Part shown: positions 1 to 8,240 of the stretch, piece by piece | Numbering within the stretch: the stretch's first letter is position 1 | Layout: every line of letters starts with the position of its first letter | Origin: Sulfitobacter sp. S190 | Lineage (GTDB): Bacteria; Pseudomonadota; Alphaproteobacteria; Rhodobacterales; Rhodobacteraceae | Assembly (NCBI RefSeq): GCF_025141935.1 | Contig: NZ_CP081120.1 | Location: forward strand, 620,001-684,000 | Direction of reading: 5' to 3' | Length of the DNA: 64,000 bases | Made by a program: the position numbers and the translations under genes | Notes under the pieces: model-generated | The model's input: the letters and a program-made list of their open reading frames with translations, nothing else | What the model was told of the DNA's origin: nothing | Database searches by the model: none

Positions 1-1
1 A

Positions 2-190
2 TTGATTGCCAGCGAAAGCCCGGAGTTGTTTAAAATGGAGGCGCACCGTCTTTCTGTCGTCACCGAGGGTGACGCCATCGGAGGCATGGTGCGCCGTCAG
101 GGCGAGGGGCGAGAATGCCACGTCTGTGTCGGTGTCGACGTGGACGCGGTTCTGGCCAAGTACAAGGAAACGGTCGCGCGCAACGCTTAG
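2..190 (+). CDS. C-terminal end of an unidentified protein (cut by window edge)
   Basis: An open frame runs from the window edge to a TAG at 188-190 and gives 62 residues; the true start is probably upstream of the window. I do not recognise the family. The visible part is mixed in charge, has one CHVC-like segment (ECHVCVGVDVDAV) and ends in a Lys/Glu-rich helix. Its stop overlaps the stop of the converging ACT-domain gene by two bases, as real gene neighbours often do here. No function can be assigned. Confidence 0.4.
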   Translation: MIASESPELFKMEAHRLSVVTEGDAIGGMVRRQGEGRECHVCVGVDVDAVLAKYKETVARNA

Positions 191-591
191 GCGCGGGCCT
201 CTGAGGCGATGCGCGCGATAACGGCAAGCGCGTCGTCCTGTCGCCCGTCTGGGACAAACAGGTGATCGTGGTAAAAACCCGAAACCGGGTTCACCCCCAT
301 TCCGGCCGCCGCCAATGCGCTTGCGACGCGGGCGATGAAACCGACGGCTTCGAGAGCGGAATGCACGTCGAGCGTTATCATCCGGCAGGCAAACTCCCAC
401 TCAAGCCCTGCGTGCTCAGCCGTGTCGCGCGTAAGGATCAGCGTCACGCCTTCGGCTTCGTTGAACATCATGCGGGGGGTGATGCCCGCTGGAACAGCAT
501 CCGGGGCAAGCGTAACGAAAACATAGGTTTCCGGGGCGAGCTTGGCCGTCATGGTTGCCAAAAGCGTATCGAGATCGTGTTCGCCTGACAT
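187..591 (-). CDS. ACT domain-containing protein (DUF2241-like)
   Basis: A 134-residue cytoplasmic protein. The start MSGEHDLDTLL is chosen because an AGGGAG ribosome site lies about 9 bases before its ATG at 591. The protein has two ACT-like halves, one around TYVFVTLAP and a second around MITLDVHSALEAVGFIARV. ACT folds bind small ligands such as amino acids, and stand-alone proteins of this kind have no established role. The same frame stays open upstream to 762, where it encodes a Cys-rich stretch (HPCSTCGHKIDL) that overlaps the start of the dehalogenase gene. I treat that stretch as non-coding or a remnant. Family assignment is from memory of the fold. Confidence 0.7.
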   Translation of the reverse strand: MSGEHDLDTLLATMTAKLAPETYVFVTLAPDAVPAGITPRMMFNEAEGVTLILTRDTAEHAGLEWEFACRMITLDVHSALEAVGFIARVASALAAAGMGVNPVSGFYHDHLFVPDGRQDDALAVIARIASEARA

Positions 592-736
592 TTGCGGGTC
601 TCCCTTGCCGGTCATGCGGTGTTCGTGCGGCCCCTTGGCACTCAGGTCAATCTTGTGACCACAGGTTGAGCAAGGATGGTCGCCAGCCCCCCCGCAGTAT
701 ATGTCTGCTGAGCACCAGTAACGAAGAAGTCCCGCG

Positions 737-3700
737 ATGCCCAAACGCATTTTTTCCGACAAGAACCGACCCGTTCACATGGGCGCGTATCCCGTTGAGC
801 GGCTGGCGCGGTGCGATGTGGCAGCCGGTCTGGATACTGTGCCCCGGCAAGAGCAGTTGCAGTTCTCACACGCGGATGATCCTTACTCCATTCTCAACGC
901 TATGCGAAACCATCAGGCAACGCTGGACGCAATCCGCGACGGTGTCATCAATCCAAGCGTGGCCGGCGCGCCGACGGACCTGCAGACCCGTTCCGATCAT
1001 CTGAAGGCTTTTGGCTACTTCTGCGATGCGGCAGGTGTCGGGATTTGTGCTTTGAACCCGACCGAAATTCTGGATCCGCCGTTCCGCAATGCAGATGTCG
1101 ATGATCTGGGGCGGCGGCTGGCGCAGGGGCAGACCAAAACGCTCGCGTCCGGGATTGACGGCATCATGGCCGATTTGCGCGATGCGATCGGAACCGTGCA
1201 TGCGCCGGTGTCCGGGCATAGCCACGCGTTGGTTTTCCTGTACGAAAATCCGCGAGAGCCAGACCGGCAAGAGCCCGGGTGCGACTGGATCCAAGGTGCG
1301 CAGAGCCACCGTGCCGCCCTGTTGGCATCGGAAACCGCTGTGGTGCTGGCGGGATATTTGCGGCTTCTGGGATACGGCGCGCGGGCGCACACCGCGAGCA
1401 GCAGCGATGTGGATATGGGGCGGTTGTCGGTCCAAGCCGGTCTGACCGTGGCAGAGCAAGACGGCTTGCGCCATCCCTATATCGGCACGCGGTTTGGCCT
1501 CGCCGTGGTGACAACGGATTTTCCTATGGCGGTTGACAGGCCCTTGCGCCCGATTGCCGAGCAACCAGCGTCTGCTTTCGGTGCGGCCTGGAAGCTCGGG
1601 ATCGGTTTTGCGAAGAATGCGATGAATGCGTTGCCCTATGCGACGCGGCGGTTCCGCGATGGGGCGCATCCTTTCGAACGGCTGAAACGGGTGGACAGCC
1701 CGACCACATACATTGATGCGCCGAACGTCGCCCGTGTTCCCAAGCGGGCCGACATGTTCGCGCGCGCGCAGTTCGGCGATCTGGGCAAAAACGTGCAGGA
1801 CGGTGCCAAGGGCGGGCATTACGTGCGCAAGGCGGCACCGTCGATGGCGCAACGCCGCGCGCTCGGCGCGTTCTTGCTGTTGCAAGACGGCGAACCCGCC
1901 GCAAGCCGTCAAGAGATTGACCCGGAAACCGCTGCTGATCTGGTCAAGGCGACGTCATATTGGCTTGGTGCGGATGCGGTCGGTATATCGGCCTGCCCGG
2001 ACTGGACATGGTACAGCCATGATGCCGAAGGCACCCCGATCGAGCCGCCGCACGATCAGGCGGTCAGCATGATCATCGATCAGGGATACGAGACGATGGA
2101 AGGCGCTTCGGGTGACGACTGGATTTCGGTGGCGCAATCCATGCGCGCCTACCTGCGGTTTTCGCTGATCGGAGGTGTGGTCGCTCAACAGATCCGTAAT
2201 CTGGGGTACAAGGCAAAGGCCCATACCGTGATGGACGGCGAGGTCCTGCAGCCACCGCTGTTGTTGCTTAGCGGTTTGGGTGAGGTCAGCCGTATCGGTG
2301 AGGTCATCCTCAATCCCTATCTCGGTCCGCGTCTGAAATCCGGCGTGGTGACCACCGATCTGCCGCTGGCGCATGACAAACCTATCGATTTTGGTCTGCA
2401 AAAATTCTGCGAGGCCTGCAACAAATGCGCACGTGAATGCCCGTCGGGCGCGATCACGGCCGGGCCTAAGCTGATGTTCAACGGCTACGAGATCTGGAAA
2501 TCCGATAGCCAGAAATGCGCCACGTACCGGATCACCACGCCCGGTGGGTCGATGTGCGGCAGATGCATGAAAACCTGTCCGTGGAATCTGGAGGGTATAT
2601 TCAAGGAGGCGCCATTTCGCTGGGCGGCGATGAATGTGCCTGCACTGGCGCCTGCGCTGGCCAGACTGGACGATGCGGTGGGCAATGGGGGGCTCAACCC
2701 CGTGAAGAAGTGGTGGTGGGATCTGGAGGTGCAGGACGATGGCGCATACCGGCCCGCGACGACGCCGGTCAACGCGCGCAGTCTGCAACGGGATCTCGAT
2801 CTGAAATACGAGGATCAGACGCTTGCTGTCTACCCTGCAAACCTCGCGCCGCCGCCGTATCCCTATCCGTTCGCGATGGACCGCGAGGCAGGGATCGAGG
2901 CCTATCAGGCCATGATCACCGCAGAAGAATATCGCGCCCGTGCGGACCGCGGAGAGACACCCGCACATGTCTATGCGCCGGATGCGTCCGACAGCCCCGT
3001 CATTCAGGTGGAGATCACGCGGGCAGAGCGGATGTGCGACGACATCACTAAGTTCGAATTCGCCGCACTGGACGGGTCGGATTTGCCGCAATGGTCCGCT
3101 GGGGCGCATCTCGATATCGTGGTGGCGCCTGAATATCTGCGCCAATACTCGATGTCGGGTGATCCGGCAGACCGCAGCCGCTATCAGATCGGTGTGTTGC
3201 GCGAACCCGCGGGGCGCGGAGGATCGCAGCTGTTGCACCGCATTTTCACCGAAGGTCGCAAAGTGTTTATCTCGCGTCCGATCAACCATTTCCCGTTGGT
3301 GGAAGACGCGGCTCACACGGTGCTTATGGGGGGCGGGATCGGGATCACGCCAATGATCGCGATGGGGCACCGTCTGCATGCAATCGGGGCTTCTTTCGAA
3401 TTACACTATTCCGGTCGCAGTCGGTCGCAGATGGGATATCTGCGCGATCTCGAGCGGTTCGCCTGGGCTGACAAGATCACCGTGCATGTCACAGACGAAG
3501 GCAGCCGCATCGATCTGCCCAGCACGTTGGGCAACGTACCCAAGGCTTCGCATGTCTACACCTGCGGTGCAGATCGCTATATGAGCGCGGTCATGGACGC
3601 GGCCGGGGCGGCAGGCATTCCGGAAGACCAGCGCCATCTCGAATATTTTTCGGTGCCCGAAACGCCCGACTACGAAAACCATCCCTTCACGCTTCGCTTG

Positions 3701-3946
3701 GCAAAGTCGGGTCGCGATTTGCATGTCCCTGCGGACAAGACAGCCACCGATGTGCTGGCGGAGAATGGTATCGCCGTCGACGTGAAATGCGCAGACGGAA
3801 TTTGCGGTGTGTGCCGGTGTGGTCTGGTTTCCGGGGAAGTCGAACACCGTGATTTCGTTCTGTCCAGGGCGCAGCGTCAGACAGGCATTATCCTGTGCCA
3901 AAGCCGTGCAGCAAAGCCGGATTGCGTTGTCGAAATCGCGCTTTAA
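737..3946 (+). CDS. rdhA: Self-sufficient (catabolic-type) cobalamin-dependent reductive dehalogenase fused to a flavin/ferredoxin reductase
   Basis: A 1069-residue protein with no Tat signal or membrane anchor, so it is expected in the cytoplasm. Residues 184-270 and 462-550 are two copies of one unit (LGYGARAHT/LGYKAKAHT; HPYIG..VVTTDFPMA/NPYLG..VVTTDLPLA). Two [4Fe-4S] motifs follow: C558/C561/C564/C568 and C594/C607/C610/C614. From about residue 755 there is a phthalate-dioxygenase-reductase-like module with flavin motif RQYSMSG, NAD motif GGGIGITPM and a plant-type [2Fe-2S] site at C1018/C1023/C1026 and C1054. This matches aerobic RdhA enzymes (NpRdhA, BhbA), which reductively remove halogen from phenols using B12. 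NAD(P)H would feed electrons through the fused module. I could not place the catalytic Tyr/Lys with certainty. It converges on the homogentisate operon, suggesting halogenated aromatic catabolism; the substrate is inferred. Confidence 0.88.
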   Translation: MPKRIFSDKNRPVHMGAYPVERLARCDVAAGLDTVPRQEQLQFSHADDPYSILNAMRNHQATLDAIRDGVINPSVAGAPTDLQTRSDHLKAFGYFCDAAGVGICALNPTEILDPPFRNADVDDLGRRLAQGQTKTLASGIDGIMADLRDAIGTVHAPVSGHSHALVFLYENPREPDRQEPGCDWIQGAQSHRAALLASETAVVLAGYLRLLGYGARAHTASSSDVDMGRLSVQAGLTVAEQDGLRHPYIGTRFGLAVVTTDFPMAVDRPLRPIAEQPASAFGAAWKLGIGFAKNAMNALPYATRRFRDGAHPFERLKRVDSPTTYIDAPNVARVPKRADMFARAQFGDLGKNVQDGAKGGHYVRKAAPSMAQRRALGAFLLLQDGEPAASRQEIDPETAADLVKATSYWLGADAVGISACPDWTWYSHDAEGTPIEPPHDQAVSMIIDQGYETMEGASGDDWISVAQSMRAYLRFSLIGGVVAQQIRNLGYKAKAHTVMDGEVLQPPLLLLSGLGEVSRIGEVILNPYLGPRLKSGVVTTDLPLAHDKPIDFGLQKFCEACNKCARECPSGAITAGPKLMFNGYEIWKSDSQKCATYRITTPGGSMCGRCMKTCPWNLEGIFKEAPFRWAAMNVPALAPALARLDDAVGNGGLNPVKKWWWDLEVQDDGAYRPATTPVNARSLQRDLDLKYEDQTLAVYPANLAPPPYPYPFAMDREAGIEAYQAMITAEEYRARADRGETPAHVYAPDASDSPVIQVEITRAERMCDDITKFEFAALDGSDLPQWSAGAHLDIVVAPEYLRQYSMSGDPADRSRYQIGVLREPAGRGGSQLLHRIFTEGRKVFISRPINHFPLVEDAAHTVLMGGGIGITPMIAMGHRLHAIGASFELHYSGRSRSQMGYLRDLERFAWADKITVHVTDEGSRIDLPSTLGNVPKASHVYTCGADRYMSAVMDAAGAAGIPEDQRHLEYFSVPETPDYENHPFTLRLAKSGRDLHVPADKTATDVLAENGIAVDVKCADGICGVCRCGLVSGEVEHRDFVLSRAQRQTGIILCQSRAAKPDCVVEIAL

Positions 3947-4134
3947 TCGACCGTGCCCCGTGCGGCCGCCAGCGCCGCTTCGAGCACGGTAGAATCTCCG
4001 ATATGATTGGCGAGGATCAGGATCAGCCGCGCATTCAACGCCACGCTTTGGTCATGGTCCAGCCCATCGTGCGCTTCGATAAGCCGCTGATAAAACCCAT
4101 CTGGGTCCGGGATGTTCGGGTCTAGGTTCAGCAT
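3943..4134 (-). CDS. DUF2783 small protein, probable MhaB-like coupling subunit
   Basis: A 63-residue acidic, mostly helical protein (begins MLNLDPNIPDPDGFYQ) with no signal peptide or Cys. It is the last gene of the homogentisate operon. Its start overlaps the end of the flavin hydroxylase by 7 bases, so the two are probably translated together, and its stop overlaps the stop of rdhA. DUF2783 proteins of about 60 residues accompany this hydroxylase type. In Pseudomonas putida, 3-hydroxyphenylacetate 6-hydroxylase needs a flavoprotein (MhaA) plus a roughly 6-kDa coupling protein (MhaB), which fits in size and placement. That equivalence is inferred from context, not from alignment. Confidence 0.65.
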   Translation of the reverse strand: MLNLDPNIPDPDGFYQRLIEAHDGLDHDQSVALNARLILILANHIGDSTVLEAALAAARGTVD

Positions 4135-5756
4135 TCGGGGCCCCTCGCAATAGCAGTCTGGATGGCTTTTTTCACCGCATCTGCGTCAAAGCCGGCCCAG
4201 CGCGCGACGATGTGCTGGTCCGGCCGAACCAGATAAACCGCCTGCGCTGCGGCCCCGAGATACCGCGCTTTGACGAAATCATCGTTTGGATCAAGCTCAA
4301 TCGGTAACGCAGAAATCTCTCCGACGCGTACGTCAGCGGCGGGGCAGCCGACCGCCAAGATGTGGAAGCGGCCGTCGAGCCGGTCCAACAGAAAGCCGCC
4401 CGCCTGAGGCACGTCCACACAGGGCGCACCGGGGGCCGTTATTGCAGGACCGTCAAGAAGATCGGTCTGAACCAAAGCCTGCCCGGCATAGCTGCACGGA
4501 ACGGATAGCCGCCCCGAGTTGACCAAGGGCCGCGCGAAGGGGTAAGTGACCGCGAGGTCCAGCACGGCATTGCGGAATACTTCGGAGATATCCGATTTAG
4601 GCGTCATGAAATCCGTCGCCCGCGTAGAGTTCAGGATGTTTTCATCCGCGGCATGTTCGCGCTCGGTTGCATAGCTGTCGAGCAGGTGCTGCCCGGCGAC
4701 GCCCTTGGCAACAAGATCGAGTTTCCATGCAAGGTTCTCGGCGTCCTGTACGCCGGAATTCGCTCCGCGTGCGCCAAACGGAGAGACCTGGTGCGCGCTG
4801 TCGCCAGCAAAGAAAACCGGCCCGTGTCGGAAGCTCCGCATGCGCCTGCATTGGAATGTGTAGATTGAGGTCCATTCCAGCGTGTAGGGAGGCACGGTTC
4901 CGGTTTGTGACGAAAGCATCGCGTCAACGCGGCGCCGGATGCGGTCCGGATCGAGCTCGCGCGCGCGGTCAATATCCCATCCCAATTGAAAATCTATTCG
5001 CCAGATATCGTCGGGTTGCTTGTGCAGCAATGCCGACTGGCCCGCGCCTTCGAACGGCGGGGTGAACCAGAACCAGCGTTCGGTTGGAAAATCCGCTTTC
5101 ATCCTGACGTCCGCGATCAGGAAATTGTCCTCGAACACCCGTCCGTCGAAATCCAGCCCCATCATGTTGCGCAGTGGCGAGCGGGCACCATCGCAAGCGA
5201 CGACATAATCAGCCGTCAGGCCATATGTCCCGTCAGGCGTTTCGACCTGCAGCGTTGCGCCGTCCGTGGTTGTGTCCAGCGCCACGACCCGATTGCGCCC
5301 GCGAATTTCTATTGGCGCGCCATTCGCCTGCGCGCGCTCTATCGCCTCGACCAGATGCTTTTCGAAATAAGGCTGTTGCAGGTTGATGAAGGCGGGGTGT
5401 CGGTGACCGGGTTGGGGTTGCAGATCAAACTCGAAAATCTGGTGGTCCTTGTGAAAAACACGCCCGGTATTCCACACCACACCCTTGTCGATCATGGGGG
5501 CAGCTGCGCCCAGACGATGCGCGATGTCGAGCGTCCGCTTGGCAAAGCAAATGGCTTTTGAGCCAAACCCCGGCCCCTCGTGATCGTCCAGAACCAGAGC
5601 GGGCGTGCCGCGTGTGCCAAGATCCAAGGCGAGAGCCAGTCCAACCGGGCCACCGCCGACAATGACAACGCGGTGGTGCTGCGGGGTCCCGGTTTGCGCG
5701 GCAACCTTGCGATAGGGATACAGGGTAAAAGCAGTCTTGTAGCGCATGTCGACCAT
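4128..5756 (-). CDS. FAD-dependent aromatic hydroxylase, MhaA/MhpA-like
   Basis: A 542-residue class A flavoprotein hydroxylase. The FAD dinucleotide motif VVIVGGGPVGLALALDLG lies near residues 30-47. The DG motif VVACDGARSP sits near 190 and the second FAD motif FFAGDSAHQVSPFGARGAN near 320; a thioredoxin-like C-terminal domain follows. Such enzymes use NAD(P)H and O2 to hydroxylate phenols. The neighbours hmgA and fahA, plus a 63-residue partner, suggest it makes homogentisate, for example from 3-hydroxyphenylacetate as MhaA does. A hydroxylation producing some other homogentisate precursor is possible. It sits 21 bases after the metallo-beta-lactamase-fold gene. A GGGGGG run before the ATG at 5756 supports that start. 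Confidence 0.8.
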   Translation of the reverse strand: MVDMRYKTAFTLYPYRKVAAQTGTPQHHRVVIVGGGPVGLALALDLGTRGTPALVLDDHEGPGFGSKAICFAKRTLDIAHRLGAAAPMIDKGVVWNTGRVFHKDHQIFEFDLQPQPGHRHPAFINLQQPYFEKHLVEAIERAQANGAPIEIRGRNRVVALDTTTDGATLQVETPDGTYGLTADYVVACDGARSPLRNMMGLDFDGRVFEDNFLIADVRMKADFPTERWFWFTPPFEGAGQSALLHKQPDDIWRIDFQLGWDIDRARELDPDRIRRRVDAMLSSQTGTVPPYTLEWTSIYTFQCRRMRSFRHGPVFFAGDSAHQVSPFGARGANSGVQDAENLAWKLDLVAKGVAGQHLLDSYATEREHAADENILNSTRATDFMTPKSDISEVFRNAVLDLAVTYPFARPLVNSGRLSVPCSYAGQALVQTDLLDGPAITAPGAPCVDVPQAGGFLLDRLDGRFHILAVGCPAADVRVGEISALPIELDPNDDFVKARYLGAAAQAVYLVRPDQHIVARWAGFDADAVKKAIQTAIARGPEC

Positions 5757-5777
5757 CGTTGGCCCCCCTCGATCGGC

Positions 5778-6728
5778 TTACCCTTGCAGGGCCGCCCACA
5801 TGTCCAGATCGCGCTGGGCTGTCCAGATACGCGGATGGGCGATGCCCCGGGCCTCGTCATAGGCGCGGGCCACATTGAAGGGCAGGCAATGCTCGTAGAT
5901 CGCGTAGTCGGCAAATTTCGGGTCGCAAGCCTGCCGCACCGCATCCCACGCTTCTTTCAATGTGCCACCGCGCGCCGCGACACGCGCGGCGGGGGCGTAT
6001 GTGGACGCGATGAAGTCCCTCGTGCTGGCAATCGCGCGGTTGACGGCATCCTGTCCGATGAGCGCGCCACCCCGTCCGGGGGCCACGGCGTCCACTTCGA
6101 AGGCCGCGATACGGTCCAGCGTGGCACCCCATTCGCCGAAATAGCCATCCCCGCAGTAGCAAGCGGAATGGTCTTCCACGATGTCGCCCGTGAACATCAC
6201 GTTTTCGTCGGCGACGTGAATCACGATATCACCTGCGGTATGCGCACGGCCCAAATGCATCAGGTCGACACGCCGGTTGCCCAGATACACTGTCATACGG
6301 TCATTGAAGGTCGTGGTGGGGTAGGTGAGACCCGGAATGCTTTCGTGCCCTTCGAAAAGACGTGGAAAACGTTGAAATTCGCTGTCCCAATCCTCCTGGC
6401 CGCGTTCTTCCACCATGCCACGCGCCATGTCGCTCATGATGATCTGTTCCGCTCCGTAGGCCGACGCGCCCAGTACCCGCACGGCGTGGTAGTGGGTCAG
6501 CACCAGATGCGTGATCGGCTTGTCTGTGACAGAGCGAACCTTTTCGATCACCTTGCTCGCCAAGCGGGGGGTTGCCTGCGCCTCGACGATCATCACGCTG
6601 TCATCGCCGATAATCACGCCGGAGTTCGGGTCGCCCTCGGCTGTAAAGGCCCATAGGCCGCGACCGATCTCGTCAAACGTAACGGTCTTTTCTGTCATGT
6701 CCCCTTGGGATGCGAATGCCTTGGCCAT
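5778..6728 (-). CDS. Metallo-beta-lactamase-fold protein with altered metal motif
   Basis: A 316-residue cytoplasmic protein. The start MAKAFASQGDMTEKT is preceded by an AGGAAC ribosome site; the frame is open further upstream, but that part overlaps fahA and looks non-coding. The fold markers are VLTHYHAVRVLGAS (normally HxHxDH), HLGRAHTAGDIVIH and MFTGDIVEDH. The Asp and third His of the first motif are replaced by Val and Arg, while the later His and Asp ligands remain. It lies inside the homogentisate operon between fahA and the flavin hydroxylase, so it may hydrolyse a pathway thioester or lactone. That role is a guess; the fold is clear. Confidence 0.75.
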   Translation of the reverse strand: MAKAFASQGDMTEKTVTFDEIGRGLWAFTAEGDPNSGVIIGDDSVMIVEAQATPRLASKVIEKVRSVTDKPITHLVLTHYHAVRVLGASAYGAEQIIMSDMARGMVEERGQEDWDSEFQRFPRLFEGHESIPGLTYPTTTFNDRMTVYLGNRRVDLMHLGRAHTAGDIVIHVADENVMFTGDIVEDHSACYCGDGYFGEWGATLDRIAAFEVDAVAPGRGGALIGQDAVNRAIASTRDFIASTYAPAARVAARGGTLKEAWDAVRQACDPKFADYAIYEHCLPFNVARAYDEARGIAHPRIWTAQRDLDMWAALQG

Positions 6729-6768
6729 CGGTGTTCCTGTCTTGGTGGTAATCTGCGAAAATGGTCGA

Positions 6769-8022
6769 TCAGGGAAAGATCGGTGCGGGTCGGATCGTGC
6801 CGGTACATGTGCCAAACCCGATCTGGTAATCTTTGCCCTTGGCAGTGCCGTGCAATGTGACCGTATCACCGTCGAGCAGGAAGCTGCGCGTCTGGCCGTC
6901 GCCAATATCGACAGGCGTCTCACCGCCCCAGCTGAGTTCGAGCATACTGCCGCGTTCGTGCACTTGGGCACCCGAAATGGTGCCCGAGCCGATCAGATCA
7001 CCGGGGGTCATCGCACAGCCGGAGCTTGCGTGATGCGCAATTTGCTGAGCAGCGGCATAGTAGAGCGCTTTGCTGTTCGTTCGTGTCAGGGTGCAGGTTG
7101 GGCCGTCTTCGGTCTGGAGCGTAACCGACAGATCAATATCGTAGAACATTGGCGCGGAGTGTTCGAGATAGGGCAGGAGGGGGGTGTCGCGATCCGGACC
7201 CTGCGTGCGGAATGGCTCGAGTGCCGCGCGTGTCACGATCCACGGGCTGATCGATGTGGCAAAGGCTTTGGCCTGAAACGGGCCAAGCGGCTGGTATTCC
7301 CATGCCTGAATGTCGCGCGCGGACCAATCATTCAAAAGAACATAGCCAAAGATCATCTCGTCTGCCTGTGCCACGCTGACCGGGGCGCCCATTTGCGATG
7401 CACTCCCCACGATAGCGCCCAGTTCGAGTTCGAAGTCGAGCCGGGCACAGGGGCCGAACGACGGTTTTTCCGCGTCGGGCGCGCGGGTCTGGCCGTTCGG
7501 GCGCAAAATATCGGTGCCAGACACAACGACCGTCGAGGCGCGCCCGTTGTATCCGATGGGAATATGCAACCAGTTTGCAGGCAGCGCATTGTCCGCGCCG
7601 CGAAACATTGTGCCGACATTTTCGGCGTGATGCCGGCCTGCATAGAAGTCGGTGAATTCGGCAACGACAAAGGGCATGTGCATGCGCGCGTCCTGCATCG
7701 GCACGAGCAAGGGGGCGACTGCTGCCTGATCCGTGGACCCCTCGGCAAGCAACGCTTCAATCCGGTCGCGCAGGATTTGCCAGCCTTCCGGGCCCAGTTC
7801 CATCACATCGTTCCAGTAGGGCACGTCAAAAACCGGCGCTTCGGCCAGTTGCAGCTGCCCTGCTTCCTCTGCAGCACACAGATCGAGGATCATATCGCCG
7901 ATGGCCACGCCGCAGCGCGGCTCCAGCCGGTTGGTGGAAAAGACACCGTAGGGCAGATTGTTGAGAGGGAACGGGCAAGCCACGTCATTTGCGCTTTCTA
8001 CCCAAGATTTCCTGAGGGTCAC
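6769..8022 (-). CDS. fahA: Fumarylacetoacetase
   Basis: A 417-residue enzyme that hydrolyses fumarylacetoacetate to fumarate and acetoacetate, the last step of homogentisate breakdown. The start is GTG at 8022 (VTLRKSWVESAND), with AAGGAAG about 7 bases before it, and this is the usual N-terminus of the family. Visible active-site segments are EFTDFYAGRHHAENVG (metal Asp and catalytic His), LDFELELGAIVG (metal Glu), LLNDWSARDIQAWEYQPLG, and a C-terminal LIGSGTISG. The length matches bacterial FahA. It follows hmgA and a small membrane protein on the same strand. No maleylacetoacetate isomerase gene is visible in the window, so the middle step must be encoded elsewhere. Confidence 0.93.
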   Translation of the reverse strand: MTLRKSWVESANDVACPFPLNNLPYGVFSTNRLEPRCGVAIGDMILDLCAAEEAGQLQLAEAPVFDVPYWNDVMELGPEGWQILRDRIEALLAEGSTDQAAVAPLLVPMQDARMHMPFVVAEFTDFYAGRHHAENVGTMFRGADNALPANWLHIPIGYNGRASTVVVSGTDILRPNGQTRAPDAEKPSFGPCARLDFELELGAIVGSASQMGAPVSVAQADEMIFGYVLLNDWSARDIQAWEYQPLGPFQAKAFATSISPWIVTRAALEPFRTQGPDRDTPLLPYLEHSAPMFYDIDLSVTLQTEDGPTCTLTRTNSKALYYAAAQQIAHHASSGCAMTPGDLIGSGTISGAQVHERGSMLELSWGGETPVDIGDGQTRSFLLDGDTVTLHGTAKGKDYQIGFGTCTGTIRPAPIFP

Positions 8023-8063
8023 GATGCTTCCTTTGTTGGGTCTTTTGGGTGGCGGGGCTGCTG

Positions 8064-8240
8064 TTATTTTCTGCTCGGGCGGTCCCATTGGCCGCGTTCG
8101 GGGCCACGCAGATCGTGTCCCGGCCCCTTGCCATAGCGATCAGGCCTGTCGTTGACGAATTTTTGCCACCACGCCCAGAAAATGAAACCGATGATAAAGA
8201 CCAGATGGCCCAGTGCGATATATCCCAAAACCTCGATCAT
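8064..8240 (-). CDS. Small single-span membrane protein in the homogentisate operon
   Basis: A 58-residue reading frame that begins [20 protein letters not shown]. It has one hydrophobic segment (about residues 4-25), an aromatic interface FWAWWQKF, then a charged, Gly/Arg/Pro-rich cytoplasmic tail ending QWDRPSRK. Its ATG overlaps the hmgA stop (ATGA at 8237-8240), which implies translational coupling, and it ends 41 bases before the fahA start. I do not recognise the family. The position and hydrophobic profile argue for a real gene; a role in anchoring or in uptake of the aromatic substrate is only a guess. Confidence 0.65.
   Translation of the reverse strand: MIEVLGYIALGHLVFIIGFIFWAWWQKFVNDRPDRYGKGPGHDLRGPERGQWDRPSRK

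Noticed and set aside
866..1912. 348-residue antisense open frame over the dehalogenase N-terminal half
   Set aside because: The dehalogenase frame is continuous for 1069 residues with duplicated domain evidence; the antisense product has no family features.
4667..5065. Plus-strand frames within the flavin hydroxylase gene
   Set aside because: They are reading shadows of a minus-strand gene with intact FAD motifs and have no ribosome site of note.
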